Under the pieces are notes generated by a model, which saw only the letters and a program-made list of their open reading frames with translations, did no database searches and had not been told where the DNA came from. DNA of 64,000 nt, taken from the NCBI GenBank assembly GCA_963693365.1, contig CAVNZM010000012.1, positions 496,001 through 560,000 of the forward strand, in the 5' to 3' direction. The translations under genes were made by a program, and so were the position numbers. The stretch comes from Amoebidium appalachense. Its lineage: Eukaryota; Ichthyosporea. Below are positions 33,005 to 61,806 of the stretch, in pieces (position 1 is the stretch's first letter; every line of letters begins with the position of its first letter).

Positions 33005-34435
33005 GGGGGGGGGGGGGGGGTTAGAATGTCGTACACAGAACGAAGTACATAGTCATGCGTGTATGTAAAAGAAGGAAAAACAAAATGCAAGGTTATAAAT
33101 AGTAGAGCCCATGATCAGCGGAATCAAGTAATCCAAAGTACACGAGTTTCGAACCATATTGTGCTGAAAAAACCCGGGGAGATGGGTCCACATGCAAACG
33201 ACAACGATTGGTGTTTGGTGGTGAGAAACCAAGATGCAAGTGGTCGTCACATGGCAGGCAATACCACCTGGTGAGTGCCAGTACTTTCCAGGCATGCAGT
33301 GAAAACAACAACACATGTGCCACCATGCAACACGTGTACAAACACCTGCACATACGTGCCCTCTCCAACCTAATTACCCCACGCAAATGCCCATGCACAC
33401 ACACACGTGCGTACCAACACACGCGCTACCCGCCCGGCCACCTAGCATACACCCATACGCACACCCCCTTCCCCCTCAAACCCCCCCCCCCCCCCCCCCC
33501 CCCACACACACACACAAGCACATGCACCTCCCCCCACCACCCCCACACCCACACACATCTCCCCCTCCCCCCCCAACTCCCTGCTCCCCCACCCCCCACC
33601 CCCCACCCCACTCCGCTCCCAAACACACACCAACCTCCCCCCCCCCCCCCCCCCCCCCCCCCGAGGATGGGCTCTGCTTATTATGCATACTCTTTATGTA
33701 TGGCTTGCATTCTGCATCGTGTTATCCGTTTGTTCTTGTGTACTTCGTGCTTTTTGACGCATTCAAACCCCCCCCCAAACACACACACCCACACACCTTC
33801 CAGCTGGTTGAGTGCTACCGTCTTCTCCTTGATGGTCTCTCTCAGGTCTTCAATCTCCACAGAGATCTGCTCCTGGTCTAATACAAACTGAGCATCAACA
33901 AAAACATCATCTATGACACTCACACTGCCGGGGGAAAATGGGAAAAGGCCAACGGGCGGAACAAGCATGGTTTTTTATTTCGCTTTTTCCCTTTCTTTGC
34001 CGGGGGTTGGGGGAAGGGGGGGGGGGGGGGGGGGGTGGGGGGGGGAGAGATGCAGATCAACACATTATGAACCCCCCCCCCCCCCCCCCCCCCCCCCCCA
34101 CCACCACACACACACACATGCACACACAGCACCCATATTTCTTCACGACTTTTGAAATTTACTAAAGGTGCTCTCAAGACGACGATAGCCTAAGAACGCA
34201 CCAGCAACGCTCTATCGCCTACCTACAATCATCCACCCCCCACTCCCTCCCTCCCCTCCCTCCCGTGCGCGCAAACAACTTCACCAGTGCAAACGAGCAC
34301 ATTGGATTAAAGAACAAGTCCCTATTCCTCAAATGGCTATTCAACAACAATGTCTGAGCTATTCAAGCCTGTAAAGGTGGTGCGTGGTTTTTTTTTTCTT
34401 TTTTTTTCTTTTCTTTCTTTCTTTTTTTTTTTTTT

Positions 34436-34466
<31 letters not shown>

Positions 34467-35076
34467 GGGGATCAAAACCTTTTTCAATCAGCTGCCTGGC
34501 CTTTTCCTGTGGCAGCTTTACGAATAGTGTCCCGAGACTCATCCAGACCTTGCCTGGGCATAGAGCCAGTAATGGGGGTCATGAAACGAACAAGCAGGCA
34601 GTTATGTGTGAGAGAGGAAAGAAAAAGGATTCGGCGGAGGAGGAGGGGGGTGATGGGGGGGGGGGGGGATGTTAAAGGGGGAGAGAAAAGAGGACACCGG
34701 GAGGCGCCTTTGAGGAGGAGAGAAAGTGACCCACACAGAGAACGTAACTCAAGGAGGTAGAAAATAGCTTCCTCTAATTCTTTTTTTTTTTTTTTTTGCG
34801 AGGGGGGGGGGGGGGGGGGGAGGGGTGCAACGAAAATGGTGCCTATAATTGCTTGTGCTCTCACTTTCCCACACGCACGCCGTTTGTGAACGGCCCTGGC
34901 AGGCGTGAGTTACCCAGACTCACTTGTGAACAAGCAAACCAGGGAAGTGCCAAAGGATTGTGTGGGGGCAGCTGGGGGCTGAATGCAAAGAGGGCGGTGT
35001 TGGGAGAGGAAAATTGTGTGTTGATTAGCAGCTAGGGGGTTTTGTGTGCAGGTGTGTTTTTGGAGAGCTCTGTGTA

Positions 35077-35166
<90 letters not shown>

Positions 35167-35173
35167 GTTGTTG

Positions 35174-35227
<54 letters not shown>

Positions 35228-35476
35228 TCACCCACATGCAGGGGAGGGCCGGGGGGGGGGGGGGGGGGGGGGGGAGGGGGCGCAAACTTACCTGCAGGCA
35301 GTTCGTTTCGTCTAAACAGACCCAAAGACTCTCTGTTGCTGTTGCGCTTGCGATCCAAATCAACAATCTGCAAATCGGCACACCATGTGTGAGAGCGTGT
35401 GTGTGTGCGCGTGTGAATGCGTTTGGGGTGTGCCTTAGGTGGGGTGGGAGGGAGGCGTTCTTTTTTTTTTTTTTTT

Positions 35477-35507
<31 letters not shown>

Positions 35508-36142
35508 GGGGGGAGGGGAAGGGAGGGGAAAGGGGGGGAGGAGGGGGGGAGGAGAGGGGATCTATATATGGCTATGTGCCAAGATGGTACAGGTCCACAC
35601 AACAACGACTGCCCAAGACACACACACTTGTGAGGTTAAGGGGGCGGCCAACCCTCCCTTGCACCCAATTGCAACCTGCCAGTGTATTGCAGTTTCTGCG
35701 TGCAAGGTTAACTGTCACCTTGATGTTAACTCAATCCAGCCGGTTTGTCTTCCACCTGCCCCCATTCTATCGTTTTAAGCCCGTGTGGTCTCCTTTATGC
35801 TACCCGCTCCATAAAAGGTTCCTTTTGGTAGTCAACCCATCCATTCCCCGACTGCATTCCAGCAGCTATCACCTTTGCATACCTCAACTCTTTTTCACTA
35901 AAAATAAACCTCTCCACTGAACGCCCTCTAGCTCACTCTCCCCACTCCTCTCTCCCCACCTCCTTTCCCGCTCCCTGCACCTCCCTCCCTCTCTCCCTTT
36001 CCCCTGCCCCTCCTTCCCTCAACCCTTGACGTGCCCCCACCTGCTGCTTGCTTGTGAGTACATCCTCCGCCAGCGCCTCTATGGCTGCAAGGTCTTCAAG
36101 GTGCCGGGCTGCCCCCGGCTCCAGCGTCCGCACCGTTGGCAT
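32864..36142 (-). CDS. PDRG1: PDRG1-like (p53 and DNA-damage regulated protein 1) prefoldin-type protein
   Basis: Minus-strand exons in transcript order: 36142-36041, 35367-35292, 34553-34479, 33910-33797, 32955-32864 (stop TAG). All junctions are GT-AG and in phase; 152 residues (human PDRG1 is recalled as 133). Diagnostic stretches: AIEALAEDVLTSKQQ, then IVDLDRKRNSNRESLGLFRR, WMSLGTLFVKLPQEKARQLI, SVEIEDLRETIKEKTV and GFHLKAMSREDM, which follow PDRG1 from end to end. It would form the two-helix coiled coil of a beta-type prefoldin; PDRG1 is known as a component of the R2TP/prefoldin-like co-chaperone complex. The divergent neighbour is NUP58. The donor after exon 3 (AAAAAG/GTTTTG) is weak, but the phase and homology support it. 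Confidence 0.88.
33021..33065 (-). mobile_element. Poly-C-tailed repeat, 3' end only (PDRG1 intron, sense)
   Basis: On the minus strand it reads TACTTCGTTCTGTGTACGAC then ATTCTAA and a C run, the family's 3' end in diverged form. Confidence 0.5.
33662..33776 (+). mobile_element. Poly-C-tailed repeat, copy 5 (PDRG1 intron, antisense)
   Basis: Nearly identical to the 3' 110 bp of copy 1 (GAGGATGGGCTCTGCTTATT to GACGCATTCAAA). It is the only intronic copy opposite to its host gene. Confidence 0.85.
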
Positions 36143-36540
36143 GTTGCCTGAAAGTTTGGGTGGAAGGGGCTATATTTTGAGGTATTTCTAGTTATTTAGA
36201 ATCAAGAGTCACCCTCTCGAGTGCAAAAACTGCGCTGCGGCGCCTTCCAAAATGCATACTCGAGCTCGAATCTTTCGATCATGCACGGATCGGCGGCGCG
36301 GTGCACCCAAAAGCCGCTTTGATTGGCTGACCAGGCATCCACCTGTATAGCCTTACGTAAGGCTAAAATGGCGCGAAAAGGACGCCCTGAACATGATCTG
36401 TTGCATTAGCGCGAGAGAGTGAGAGGGGGAGTGTGTGTGTGAGCGAGAGAGAGTGACGAAAGGGAGCAGATACCCTAGCTAGTCATAGGGTATATCTCAC
36501 AGAGCGTGTCTGTCAGCGCAGGTTTCCTGGCAACAGCAGA
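36143..36540. promoter_or_regulatory. Putative bidirectional promoter between PDRG1 and NUP58
   Basis: Only 398 bp separate the two divergent start codons. The segment is free of the long homopolymers seen elsewhere; it contains GGCGCGAAAAGGACGCC (about 36370) and a GAGAGTGAGAG-rich stretch (about 36413-36460). No TATA box is obvious. Promoter function is inferred from position. Confidence 0.55.
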
Positions 36541-48033
<11,493 letters not shown>

Positions 48034-48311
48034 AATGCAAAAACACAGAGCATTGTGTGGTACACACACGCGCGCGCGCGCGCGCGCGCCTGCACATGCT
48101 AGGTTGTGTCAAGGGGAACAAAACCGGCTGCACACAAACGTATATACTCATACACGTGACAATTAACATACTGATACCCACAACCTACATTGTACATGTA
48201 CATAAAATGCAATTGTCAAGGCAGAGTCGATACTCATGCTCTCTGTGTGTGAGCATGACAAAATCGGCAACTACAATTGTTGCAGAAACCAACCTGGTAT
48301 GATGCAGATAG

Positions 48312-48600
48312 GCCCGGTGTGTTAGGCAGCACGAGGCCAAACAGTTGTGGTGCCGGGAATATCAAGAACACAATGGTTATCAATATGGATATGTTGTGGG
48401 GACTACTTGCCGTGTGAGACTAATTAGTAGCAGGCGCAACCCGGTGCCCAATATTGTGCGGTATGAGGATAAAGTGTGCATGAGGGTGCCTGGATGCTGC
48501 TGGCAGCTACTACCCATGCCGATTCATAGTAAAACTATTACACGGTCAGACGGGGGTGTAGGGCCCCGGTCGGTCGTCACTTTCGATCTAGATAAATCAG
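48312..48600 (+). CDS. Possible orphan exon, unrecognised
   Basis: An open frame of 96 codons with ordinary composition (EYQEHNGYQYGYVVGTTC, NIVRYEDKVCMRVPG, VVTFDLDKS) ends at a strong donor (TCAG/GTAAGT, 48601). The downstream 222 bp is almost entirely the poly-C-tailed repeat, ending in CCCAG at 48822. I recognise no family, and the following sequence does not give a clear next exon. It may be chance or a gene remnant. Confidence 0.25.
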
Positions 48601-48650
48601 GTAAGTTCTGAGTAGGGCTAACCCCCCCCCCCCCCCCCCCTCCCCCCCTC

Positions 48651-48803
48651 CTCCCTGAGGATGGGCTCTGCTTATGACGCATACTGTGCACATGGCTGAT
48701 GTTGCATACTTGAATGTTTGCCTTTGCATGTGTCCTGCACCATGCTTCTCGTCGTGTATGCGTACTTCATACCGTGTTCCGCATTCAAACCCCCCCCCCC
48801 CCC
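48651..48803 (+). mobile_element. Poly-C-tailed repeat, copy 9 (downstream of NUP58)
   Basis: Full 3' module from CTCCCTGAGGATGGGCTCTG to GCATTCAAA plus C run, filling most of a 222-bp GTAAGT...CCCAG interval (48601-48822). Confidence 0.85.
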
Positions 48804-49307
48804 TCCCCCCCCCCCCCCCCAGTTGTCAGGTGGAGCCGTTCTACAAGATGTTTGTTTCATCTTTTCTTTTTTTTCCTTTTTTTTTAAGGAGGGGGTGCCG
48901 GGGGGGGAATGATACGTGCACCGGTGACCATAGCCATGCAGAGCCGCAACATTACACCTTGCCAAAGCTACACCGTATATACTAGCCAGAGCGTGGGCCG
49001 GCCAATCATGCATGCATGCTGCTTGTGAAATCTTTTTTTTTTTTTTTCCTTTTTTTTTTTGTGAAATCTTAAAAACGTGTCCAATACACTGAGACCATTT
49101 AATCCCTACTATGCAATCCCTACGTAAGCATGTGCACGCTAAAGTTTTTTTTTTTTTTTTTTTTTTTTTTTTGGCCTAACCAAAATGTGACGTCCGAAGG
49201 AAAAGCAGTCGTAAGGACAATATTAATTCTTTAAAAAATTAAAAGAACAAAACGTATACGTAAGAACATGACACATAAACCCGGCGCCTCCCCCCGACCC
49301 ACTTCCC

Positions 49308-49346
<39 letters not shown>

Positions 49347-50865
49347 TTCCGGATCCGCCCCCTGGGGGCCCAATCAATATTGTTGAACCCCCCCACACAT
49401 ACCTTCCAACCTGCTTGCATTGCAAACTTTAAAACCAATGCACACAGGGCCCTGGGAAGGGGAGGGGGGAGGGGGGGGGGGGGGGAAGGGGGGATCCGCA
49501 TGCGCACAGGCTGTCCATGCACTGGATGACACTGCTATGCTGCATGCACACATCATAGAGTGTGGACCGGCTGTGTACGCGCATGACATGGCATGCTGTG
49601 AAATGTCGCAAAACGTGCATCCGGAGGCATTCAAAAACTCCATGATCTACACGTGCCTTTCAATGTTTAGAACCTTTTGTTTTGATTTTGGTCTGTGGGT
49701 TTTATGAATCAGGGGTTTTTTCTTATAATAAAGCTGCTACTTTCGTCGTGACGGATGAACGCTACTTTCTGATGGCTTTTTAAGTTGTTGTGCGCATGCG
49801 CGCACGCATGCACACGCGCATGCACACGCGCACACACGCACACGCACACGCACACACACACACACACAAACACACAAAAACACAAACACGCACACGTGCA
49901 CACACACACACGTGCACACACACATGCACACACACACAGGCACACACAGGCACACACACGCACGCACGCGTGCACGCGCGCAATAGCACATGCGCAGTGC
50001 CACATTGCCGCAGACATAACGTGGCACACCCACACACCCTCCAGACCTACCAGGCAACCAAACAGCCACCCACACACAAGTAACAGAACTCTCTCTTCAA
50101 AGCTTCCCTCTCCGATCAATGACAACTCGTTCGATATTCACATCTCAGACATGCTCCTTATTGTACCACGACATCAGCGTTGGGCCAGCAATGTACACGC
50201 AGCTCGTACACGCATCATTCAGCTCTCTTTAAAGTGCCCACGTGTGCAAGTAAACACACGCCCACACATCTACACACTGGCAACCCACCTACCCACCCAA
50301 CCAACACACAAAAGTCACACAACTCTCATGCTCCCCCTCTGCATGGCCAACTCATAAATGCATGCTCCCCCGGCCAGCAGTTCCTCCCCTCCCGGCACGG
50401 ATTCCCTGCGATCAGTCAGTGATCGGCGATGACGACAGCAGAAGTTGTCGGTAATATGCAGGCAAGACATTATACGCTTACAAAGCTAACAAACACATTA
50501 GGTATCTAATAAGCCTTGATGATTCCCTCATTAGTTTTTTCATAGGCACGGTGATAAATGTGATATTGCCGCCTAATGTAACCCCCGCAGTGCGCTGTGA
50601 TTGGTGTACTCGCACATACGAGTTTGAAACACTGTGCAGTTGTGCTTTTAGCCTGCATGTGTTTTCTCCCTTCCTTTACACTGTCCCCTCCCTTGTTCGC
50701 CCGCTGCTCGCTAATACACGGCGGGATTTTATTGCTAGAGGGTATAGTCAGTGTAAAAAGGGTTGTCATTTCAGATACAGCAGGGTGCCCTCACTTGTCG
50801 CCTTTTTTTTTGGGTAATTTAACGCTCACCAACTCACGCCGGCCACCCCAACCACATTCAGCAAC

Positions 50866-51766
50866 ATGACGAAGAAGAAGCACTCTGTTGAGGCACATCC
50901 TGAGAATGCAAAGCTCTTTGAGGCCCCCAACGTGACAGAGCCGGAAAGCAACGAGAACTATATGGCACAGTATACCCTTACGGAGAGTAAGTGCTTTGGG
51001 GAGACAGGAGTTGGGTTGTGCAATGTCATGTTTTTGAGGTTGAAGGAAACAGAACCACACATCATAAAGCATGAAGGTGTGGTTATTGCAACTTTATTAC
51101 TTTCGTTTATATAAATGAATTGGCGAGGTCAATTATTTGCGCGCATGCTGAAAGTCACTGCTCGTAGATCCTGCATCGAGTTTCCGATTCGGTAAAAATA
51201 ATGACATCTTTTTGCAGCTCAGCAAAAAATGCTGGAGCAGTTCCGCAAGAACATCCACGAGGATGCTACGCTGACGGAAAAGCACAAGAAGTTTTCCACA
51301 GACGCCTGGTGAGTGTTCCTGCTATTTCATATTACATGTATGAAAGAGAGTTCATGCTAGAAGTGCTTTTTTTGTTGGAGATTTAGGCAAGATCTAAACC
51401 GCTGACGTCTGCGTCTAATTTTTTGGTGCTTGCTGTTTCTTTTGCACGAGCAGTGTGTGTCTTTTGTATTTGTGGAACAAAATTTTACCAATTTGCAAAA
51501 TCGAGCACCCGTTATCTTGGTCTTTTCTTGTTTTTTAAAGTATGATGGCTTGACAGATAAAACGCGCGAGAGTCCTATAGTCGTTGCAAGAATCTGGGCA
51601 GGCAGTGTGAGCATACGGACGAAATTTTCAAGCGCATTTTTTTTGCCCTTGGCAACAATAGGTATTGCCGGGCTTTGTACACTCTAGACTTTGGTGTAAA
51701 CGGATTGACATCTACACCAGACACCTGTAAGAACGTAACTGAGATACTCGAGTATACTTACATCTC

Positions 51767-51816
<50 letters not shown>

Positions 51817-51888
51817 ACACATACTCCCACACACTCACACACCCACACACACACACATACACACAGACACTCAAGCCAGACGCCTGCG

Positions 51889-51973
<85 letters not shown>

Positions 51974-53431
51974 ACCTCACTTCTCCCCAGCCTGTGCCGA
52001 TACCTGCGTGCCCGTGAGTGGGATCTGAAGTTGGCCGAGGGGCTGCTGCGTGCAACCCTCAAGTGGAGGGACGAATATGGGGTACGTGCCTTTTTTATTG
52101 TTGCCGTCTTCACCACCACCTCATCTTTATTCCCAGCCTGCCTGTGCCACGTTTATACATATGCACTGATGCTGCCGTACCGCAGCTAGTACGAACCCGC
52201 ACGCCATATGTCATCTTTCACACAGTGTCTTGGTTGGTGTCTATATTTATTCATCGCCTGACTGCCAACGGGAGCAGCCGGCAGGTAGCCCCTATTGTAT
52301 CATAAGCTGAAGTTTTCCAACTAATGCTACGTTGCAGGTGGAGAGTATCAACCCGCATTCGTTTGGCAACGAGTTTGAGACGGGTAAGATTCTTGTCCAC
52401 GGCAGGGACAAGCAGGGCCGGCCCATTCTGTGGATGCGCCCCCGCTTCCAGAATACAAAGAACTACGCCGAGCAGACACGGGGCACGGTCTACATGATCG
52501 AGAGATGTGTGCGCTCAATGGTACGTGATTGTACAGGCGAATGGCTATTGAGTTTTTTGTGGATCTTTGCTGTATTCTACCTCCTGTATCTGCGCCCTCC
52601 CTAACCCCCCCCCCCCCCCCCCCCCTCCCCCCCAGCCGTGGTGTCTTCCTCCCATGTTGGTGGTGGTGGTGGTGGTGGTGGTGTGTGTGTGGTAGGGGGT
52701 GGAGGGTTGGTGAGTGGGTGTGTGTGTGTGTGTTTGAGGAGGGAAGAGGGATAATGGTCAAGTGTTGGTTGGCCTCGGAAGGCAGCTCCCAACTAATATG
52801 CGCTCATTGTGCCTACTTGTATCTGCCTCCCCCCCTCCTCCCCCCCCTCCGCTTCTTCCCCACGCCCATCCCTCCTGTCTTCGGAGCTTCTTTGGCTCCT
52901 TATTGGTTGTATTTCTTTTAAATCAACCCCGCCAACATCTACCCACTTACACTCATCAACGTGCACAGGCACCCTCCCCCCCCCCCCCCCCCCCCCCCCC
53001 CCCCACAAACACACACACACACACAAAATCACAGGAGGCACACCGTGGTGTCGAAAAACTACTTCTTGTGATCGATTTCAAAGACTACTCGATGATGAAC
53101 GCGCCACCCATGTCACAGTCCAAAGAGATCCTTACGATCCTCATGGACCATTTTCCTGAGCGCCTGGGTGATGCCGTTGTTGTTGATGCCCCCTTGCTTT
53201 TCTCCATGACGTACAAGGCACTTAGCCCGTTCCTGCCCCCTGAGACCAAGAAGAAGGTGTGTGTGGCATGTTAGGCTACAGGGAATGGTTGGGATAGAAG
53301 CGTAGATGTATGTGGGTCGCTCCTTCGTTGTTTGCTTGTTGGTGAAAAAGGGTGCTCTGGTTTGTTCTTTAGCGCCTGTGCTTTGCTACAATGGGCGCTG
53401 GTGTGTGGGTGGGTTTTACGCACACGGGGAG

Positions 53432-53466
<35 letters not shown>

Positions 53467-53694
53467 GGGGGGGGGGGGGGGGGGAGGGAGGGAGGTGGAG
53501 GGGGACTGGGTGTGTATGTGTGTGGGGGGAGGGGGGGGGAGGCGGAGGGGTAGGGGCCTGGGTGTGTGTGTGTGTGCCTGTGTGTGCTTGTTTGTTTATT
53601 TTGGGGATGGGGATGAGGGTAGTGTGCAACAGAGGTGATACGTGTGAGGCTATGTGGAGGGAGTGAGGGAGACCGGGGGAAGGGGAGGGTGTGT

Positions 53695-53739
<45 letters not shown>

Positions 53740-53973
53740 TATGTATGCTTGGATGAGGAGTCTTGACACCGAGACACTCTCTGTGTGCAGGTGCACTTCT
53801 TGTCGGGCAGTGCTGCGGAGGGCCACCACAAGCACAAGGTGCTTTCGGCCATGATCGACATGGACATTGTGCCCACGGAGTATGGCGGCACCCACCCTCA
53901 CAACTACGACTTTGAACACTATTGGGCACCAGAGTATGCCCGCTGGGACAGCGAGCACCAGAGTGCTGCATAG
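50866..53973 (+). CDS. Sec14-like CRAL-TRIO lipid-binding protein (6 exons)
   Basis: Exons: 50866-50986, 51218-51308, 51991-52081, 52338-52520, 53035-53256, 53791-53973 (TAG). All are GT-AG and in phase; 296 residues. The N-terminal CRAL-TRIO helical part is at about residues 45-105 (KHKKFSTDAC then LCRYLRAREWDLKLAEGLL, a typical LRAR-W core). The lipid-binding fold follows: GRPILWMRPRFQNT, KLLLVIDFKDYSMM, and the hallmark PERLGDAVVVDAPLLF then LSPFLPPETKKKVHFL. No GOLD domain, membrane segment or signal peptide, so probably a cytosolic phosphoinositide or other hydrophobic-ligand transfer protein. The Sec14 subgroup cannot be set from the sequence alone. This exon model needs no corrections. 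Confidence 0.92.
51771..51971 (+). repeat. (CA)n array before Sec14-like exon 3
   Basis: Two CA blocks separated by a mixed CA-rich segment (51812-51893), ending 20 bp before the exon at 51991. Confidence 0.95.
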
Positions 53974-57580
<3,607 letters not shown>

Positions 57581-59279
57581 GGGCTACTGGTTGGCCCTTT
57601 TACTTAGTGTTGTCGTGAAAAGACACGCTGTTTTGCGGTAATTCCAGCCACTATTTTTTTTTTTCCGAGTTATACCAATTTGAAAATATAGTTGTGTCGA
57701 ATGTCGTTAATGTTCCATATACATATCTTTAGACTGAATTTTTGTACTCCGCTGTATGTGAAATACATAATGTTGTAAAACAGTGAAATCACGTTTGAAA
57801 TATAGAGGCTAGAACAAGTTGAAAATATGCTGATGATATGAAGTAAATGTCCCTGAAGTGCTACTCCATTTATAAGCCATATAAAACTACGATGCTCCTA
57901 GCGTGCCCTAACTGCACTTGTGAAGCCTGTGATAAAAATGCTTGTGCTACTGACCATGTGAATATGAAGATGTGATGATGCATTGTGGCCAACCCTGAGG
58001 CACGTTTTTGAGAGTTGATATCGATGTTTCAGGCTGCAGCTGGGCTGTAGTAAATACACTTGTATAGCGATGAAACAAACTTTCACAGTGGGTCATTTTC
58101 ACACGCACAGTTGGGCTATGTCTGCGGCAGTGTGTCGAAAATCTTGTCATTAATCTGACTCAACCCTGCTGCAAACTTGCATGGATTCTGAGCTACCAGC
58201 GGCTGTCTATATATTGGTGATAGTGGTTGGGTAGGCATGGTGTATAAAAAGATCTCGTGGCTGCAATCATACTGGCCCGGGCCGAACGAAGTGTCTGCTT
58301 TGCACATGAATTCAGTCGAGCACAACGGAAGGTTTTGGGGATATACATTGTTAACGAGGGCTAGGGGGTGGAGATTGGTTTTTAAGGTTAGTACTTGGCA
58401 ATGGGTTGCTGCACGCTATTTTCCGAGATAAAAACGAAAAAACCCCTGTCGACATCATTGAAAAAGGCCCGGGGTTGATAATTGTTTCCCATAGGGTCGG
58501 GCGCCGTAATACGATTTTAGGTCACCAGTGACCTGCATGACCTACATTGCTCTGGATGTTGAGCTGGCGATGCTCTAGACTACTTGAAGAGCCCGGAATC
58601 GCCCGCAACTTGTAGCCTATGATGTGTATATATGTGCAAATATATGCTCCTAGTATATGCTAATCATTGTCAAATACCACTCATTCAATATATGTAACTT
58701 AATTAAGGGTGACCGTCTGACTCAGAGCCATCTCTGCACGGACTGGCACCGTGCATGCGCATGGCCACAGCTGAATAATTACATCGGAAAACGGTCTGCC
58801 ACCAATACTGATATTAACCTTAGTGTATAGCATACTGAAACTGGCATGCCACCTGAAGTGGCCGTGGCACCCACACATTGCAATTGGGCCGTCGTAACAC
58901 TATGATTATCGTAGTCAGTGTGAGGCATCATGAATCTTGAAAGCGCTCTATGCAGCAATACCAACGTATTCAGCCGCCAACCCTACAGTAATTGCTCCGG
59001 CTCAATTTTCAGCATCCTATTCCGCAGTGCCTGTTTGGACAGTCACGGTGTAGCATATCACTATTCTTGCTGCAACAGTATTTGGCAGTATTTGGCACGT
59101 GGACTCGTTGTTCATGGATTCCCAAGTTGGGGGGCCGGGGGAAGGGGGGGGGGGGGGGGACGGGGGAAATAACTAGGACTCAAAGAGTTTTTTTTTCCTT
59201 TTCACCGTAAAGTTTTTTCCCTTTCTTCCCCCCCTCCCCCCCCCTCCCCGCCTTCCCCTCCCCCCCCTAGCTATAGGCC

Positions 59280-59312
<33 letters not shown>

Positions 59313-60280
59313 TTCCCCCACAACAACAATAGCAAGAAAAGAAAAAAAAAATGGGTGGGTGGGTTGGGGGGGGGGGGGGGGGGGGGGGTGGGTGGGTGGG
59401 TACGTGCACCCCTTCGAGTGCTTCCGACGGTTTTTAATTAATATGCATGACTGCGTTCGGATATCAAGATATGCCTCGGTACTTGGCAGTCACTATGCAG
59501 CAGTTAGCTATACTCAATGAATGATTTACTAGTAACGGCGTTAAAATTGAAATTCAATATCTATATAGCCTTGATCGCCTGTTGAAATCAGAGCACATCA
59601 AGCTACGAAAGTAGCACCCTAGCTAGAGTACTGTCGGTGCTGGGTGGAAAACGGTAGTTCCCCCTGAGGGCCCCTAGGGGTACCTCCGGGAACAAAACGG
59701 GATAAAATGAAATAAAAATAAAATAAATATAAAAAAACTTTAGTACAAAAGCCACAACCCTCCCTCCCTGCTCCCTCCCTAGCCTCCTCTCCCCCGTTGC
59801 GTTCAAATGTTCCCCCGGGTCTTCCCTCACTACTCTAGGCTGCGTACCATTGGGTCCCTCACAGAACTGTGCGGGCCACCCCGACTCACATTTTCCGCAC
59901 ACGCTAGCGCTCTCGCAAAGTTAACCCCTTCCCACCGCAAGTGAAAACACGGGTATTTCATGCACTGGATCATACAGTCTCAACTTGAACCGGCTACTCT
60001 GGGGAACCACTACTGACTGGCATCACCATGCAGTAAGTGCACTCCGTCCGGAAACATTATTAATGCAGTACACACACACACATCATACGCACGCGCGCTC
60101 GCCTGCGCGTCCGTGTGCGTGCATAAACGTGGGTGCGTGTACATGTGTGTGTGTGCGTGGCGGCACGTGCACGCTGAAGCAGGCGCACATGTGTGTGCAC
60201 ACGGTGTGTGTGTGTGTGTCTGTGTGTGTGTGTGTCTGTGCGTGTGTGTGCACGTGTGTATGTGCGTGCGTGTGTGTGTG

Positions 60281-60324
<44 letters not shown>

Positions 60325-61710
60325 GCTCACGCCCGCTGTGGGTGTGTGTGCCGTTGGGGTACAATTGTGTGTTGTTAGCGTGACTAGGACCTGGTGTGTT
60401 TGTGGCACTGGGTGTTGGGGCCGGCAGGTATGTGTTCGAGTTGTCACGGTGGTGTACATGTGGTGCAATGCATGGTTGTCGTTACTTGAACAATACTGCT
60501 ACGTGCACCTATATTGTGTGTGTCTGACACTCAGATCTAGACGTCTGTATGTTCACTAGTGGTGTATTGTGTGCCAGCGAGCTTTGTGTGTACAGTCGGC
60601 GGGCACGTGTGCCTGTGACACTATTTTAGGATGTGTTTGAGTGTGTGTCCCCACGAATCTGGCTATCTGGTCACTGTGCATGGGAGTGCCGGATGTACAT
60701 GTGACACTTGCGTCTGTATTTGAGCATGAGTAGATCCACTGGATTCAATGCGAGTGCAGGCGTGCACAGTGTATGACGTGTGTGTTTCCCTGGCAGGTGC
60801 GTGTGAATTCGAAAGACAGATGTGTGTGTGTGTGTGTATGTGTTTGTGTGTTTTGATGTGCACTGTAGATGCAGATGTGCGGTTTAGTGTGCTTCAGACA
60901 CATCCGATGATATTGTGCACCACACCATCAGCCAGTCACAACCAACGTCTCCATATATGGTTATTAATGTCTGTCTGCTATTCGATGGGAACCCGCCCAC
61001 CTGTCCCCATAGGTTGGACCCATAGCATCAGGCACAGCGGTGGGACCAGCCCACCACACACTTCATGTTTTTACATTTTTAATAGTACTCTCATTTTGAA
61101 GTAAAAGTGACTGCCTGTTACGGTAATGCATATTTTGTTGTTTAGTGACTGAAGGAATGCATGTGCTCCATTCTACGATATTCTATGGTGATGCCATGTC
61201 TGGTTGTAGCCCGGTCCAGATCGCCTGGTGCCGTCTCAAACCAGTGTCCACTGCTATGTTGGCATGTGCCTACTGGTCTCTGCGCTCGAGTGCTGTGGGT
61301 GCACAAAGGGTCAATCACCAAAATCTCCATCGGAAGAAAATCGATCGCGGTTAGGACAATGAACGCGATCGAAAAATGAGAAAACCTTAAGTTTTGCTCT
61401 AGATGAACACGATCGAAAAATGTGAAAAAAATAAGTTTTGCTCTAGAGGACGTGTTTTGACGTCTTCCGGCCCAGGGACATAGCTATGTACCTGGTCCCC
61501 GCCCATCATCATGGTATCTAGAAAGCACAAGAAAAACGACACTTGAAATACTACCAGCCCAGAGCCGGCCCGTTCTGAAGGGGACCGCCGCATACGGAGA
61601 GAGGGAGGGAGGAAGGAGGGAGGAGAAGGGAGGGAGGGGGTATTGGCACTTCGGTACATGGCACACTGTACACAATCACAGTGGGTAGTGTTACGCAGAT
61701 ATGAAAAAAA

Positions 61711-61806
<96 letters not shown>

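Larger units (their letters stand above)
48034..50865. other. Interval between NUP58 and the Sec14-like gene
   Basis: NUP58 3' flank, one copy of the poly-C-tailed repeat (48651), a possible orphan exon (48312-48600), C and T runs, a CA-rich stretch (49790-49960), an AATAAA at 49727 and the promoter-side sequence of the Sec14-like gene. No other coding region supported. Confidence 0.5.

Noticed and set aside
59603-59902. Minus-strand frame of 99 residues
   Set aside because: No start or splice context of note and a low-complexity hydrophobic end; not distinguishable from chance.
61145-61379. Open frames of about 70 residues near 61.2 kb
   Set aside because: No splice context, no recognisable motif, and overlapping frames of equal length.
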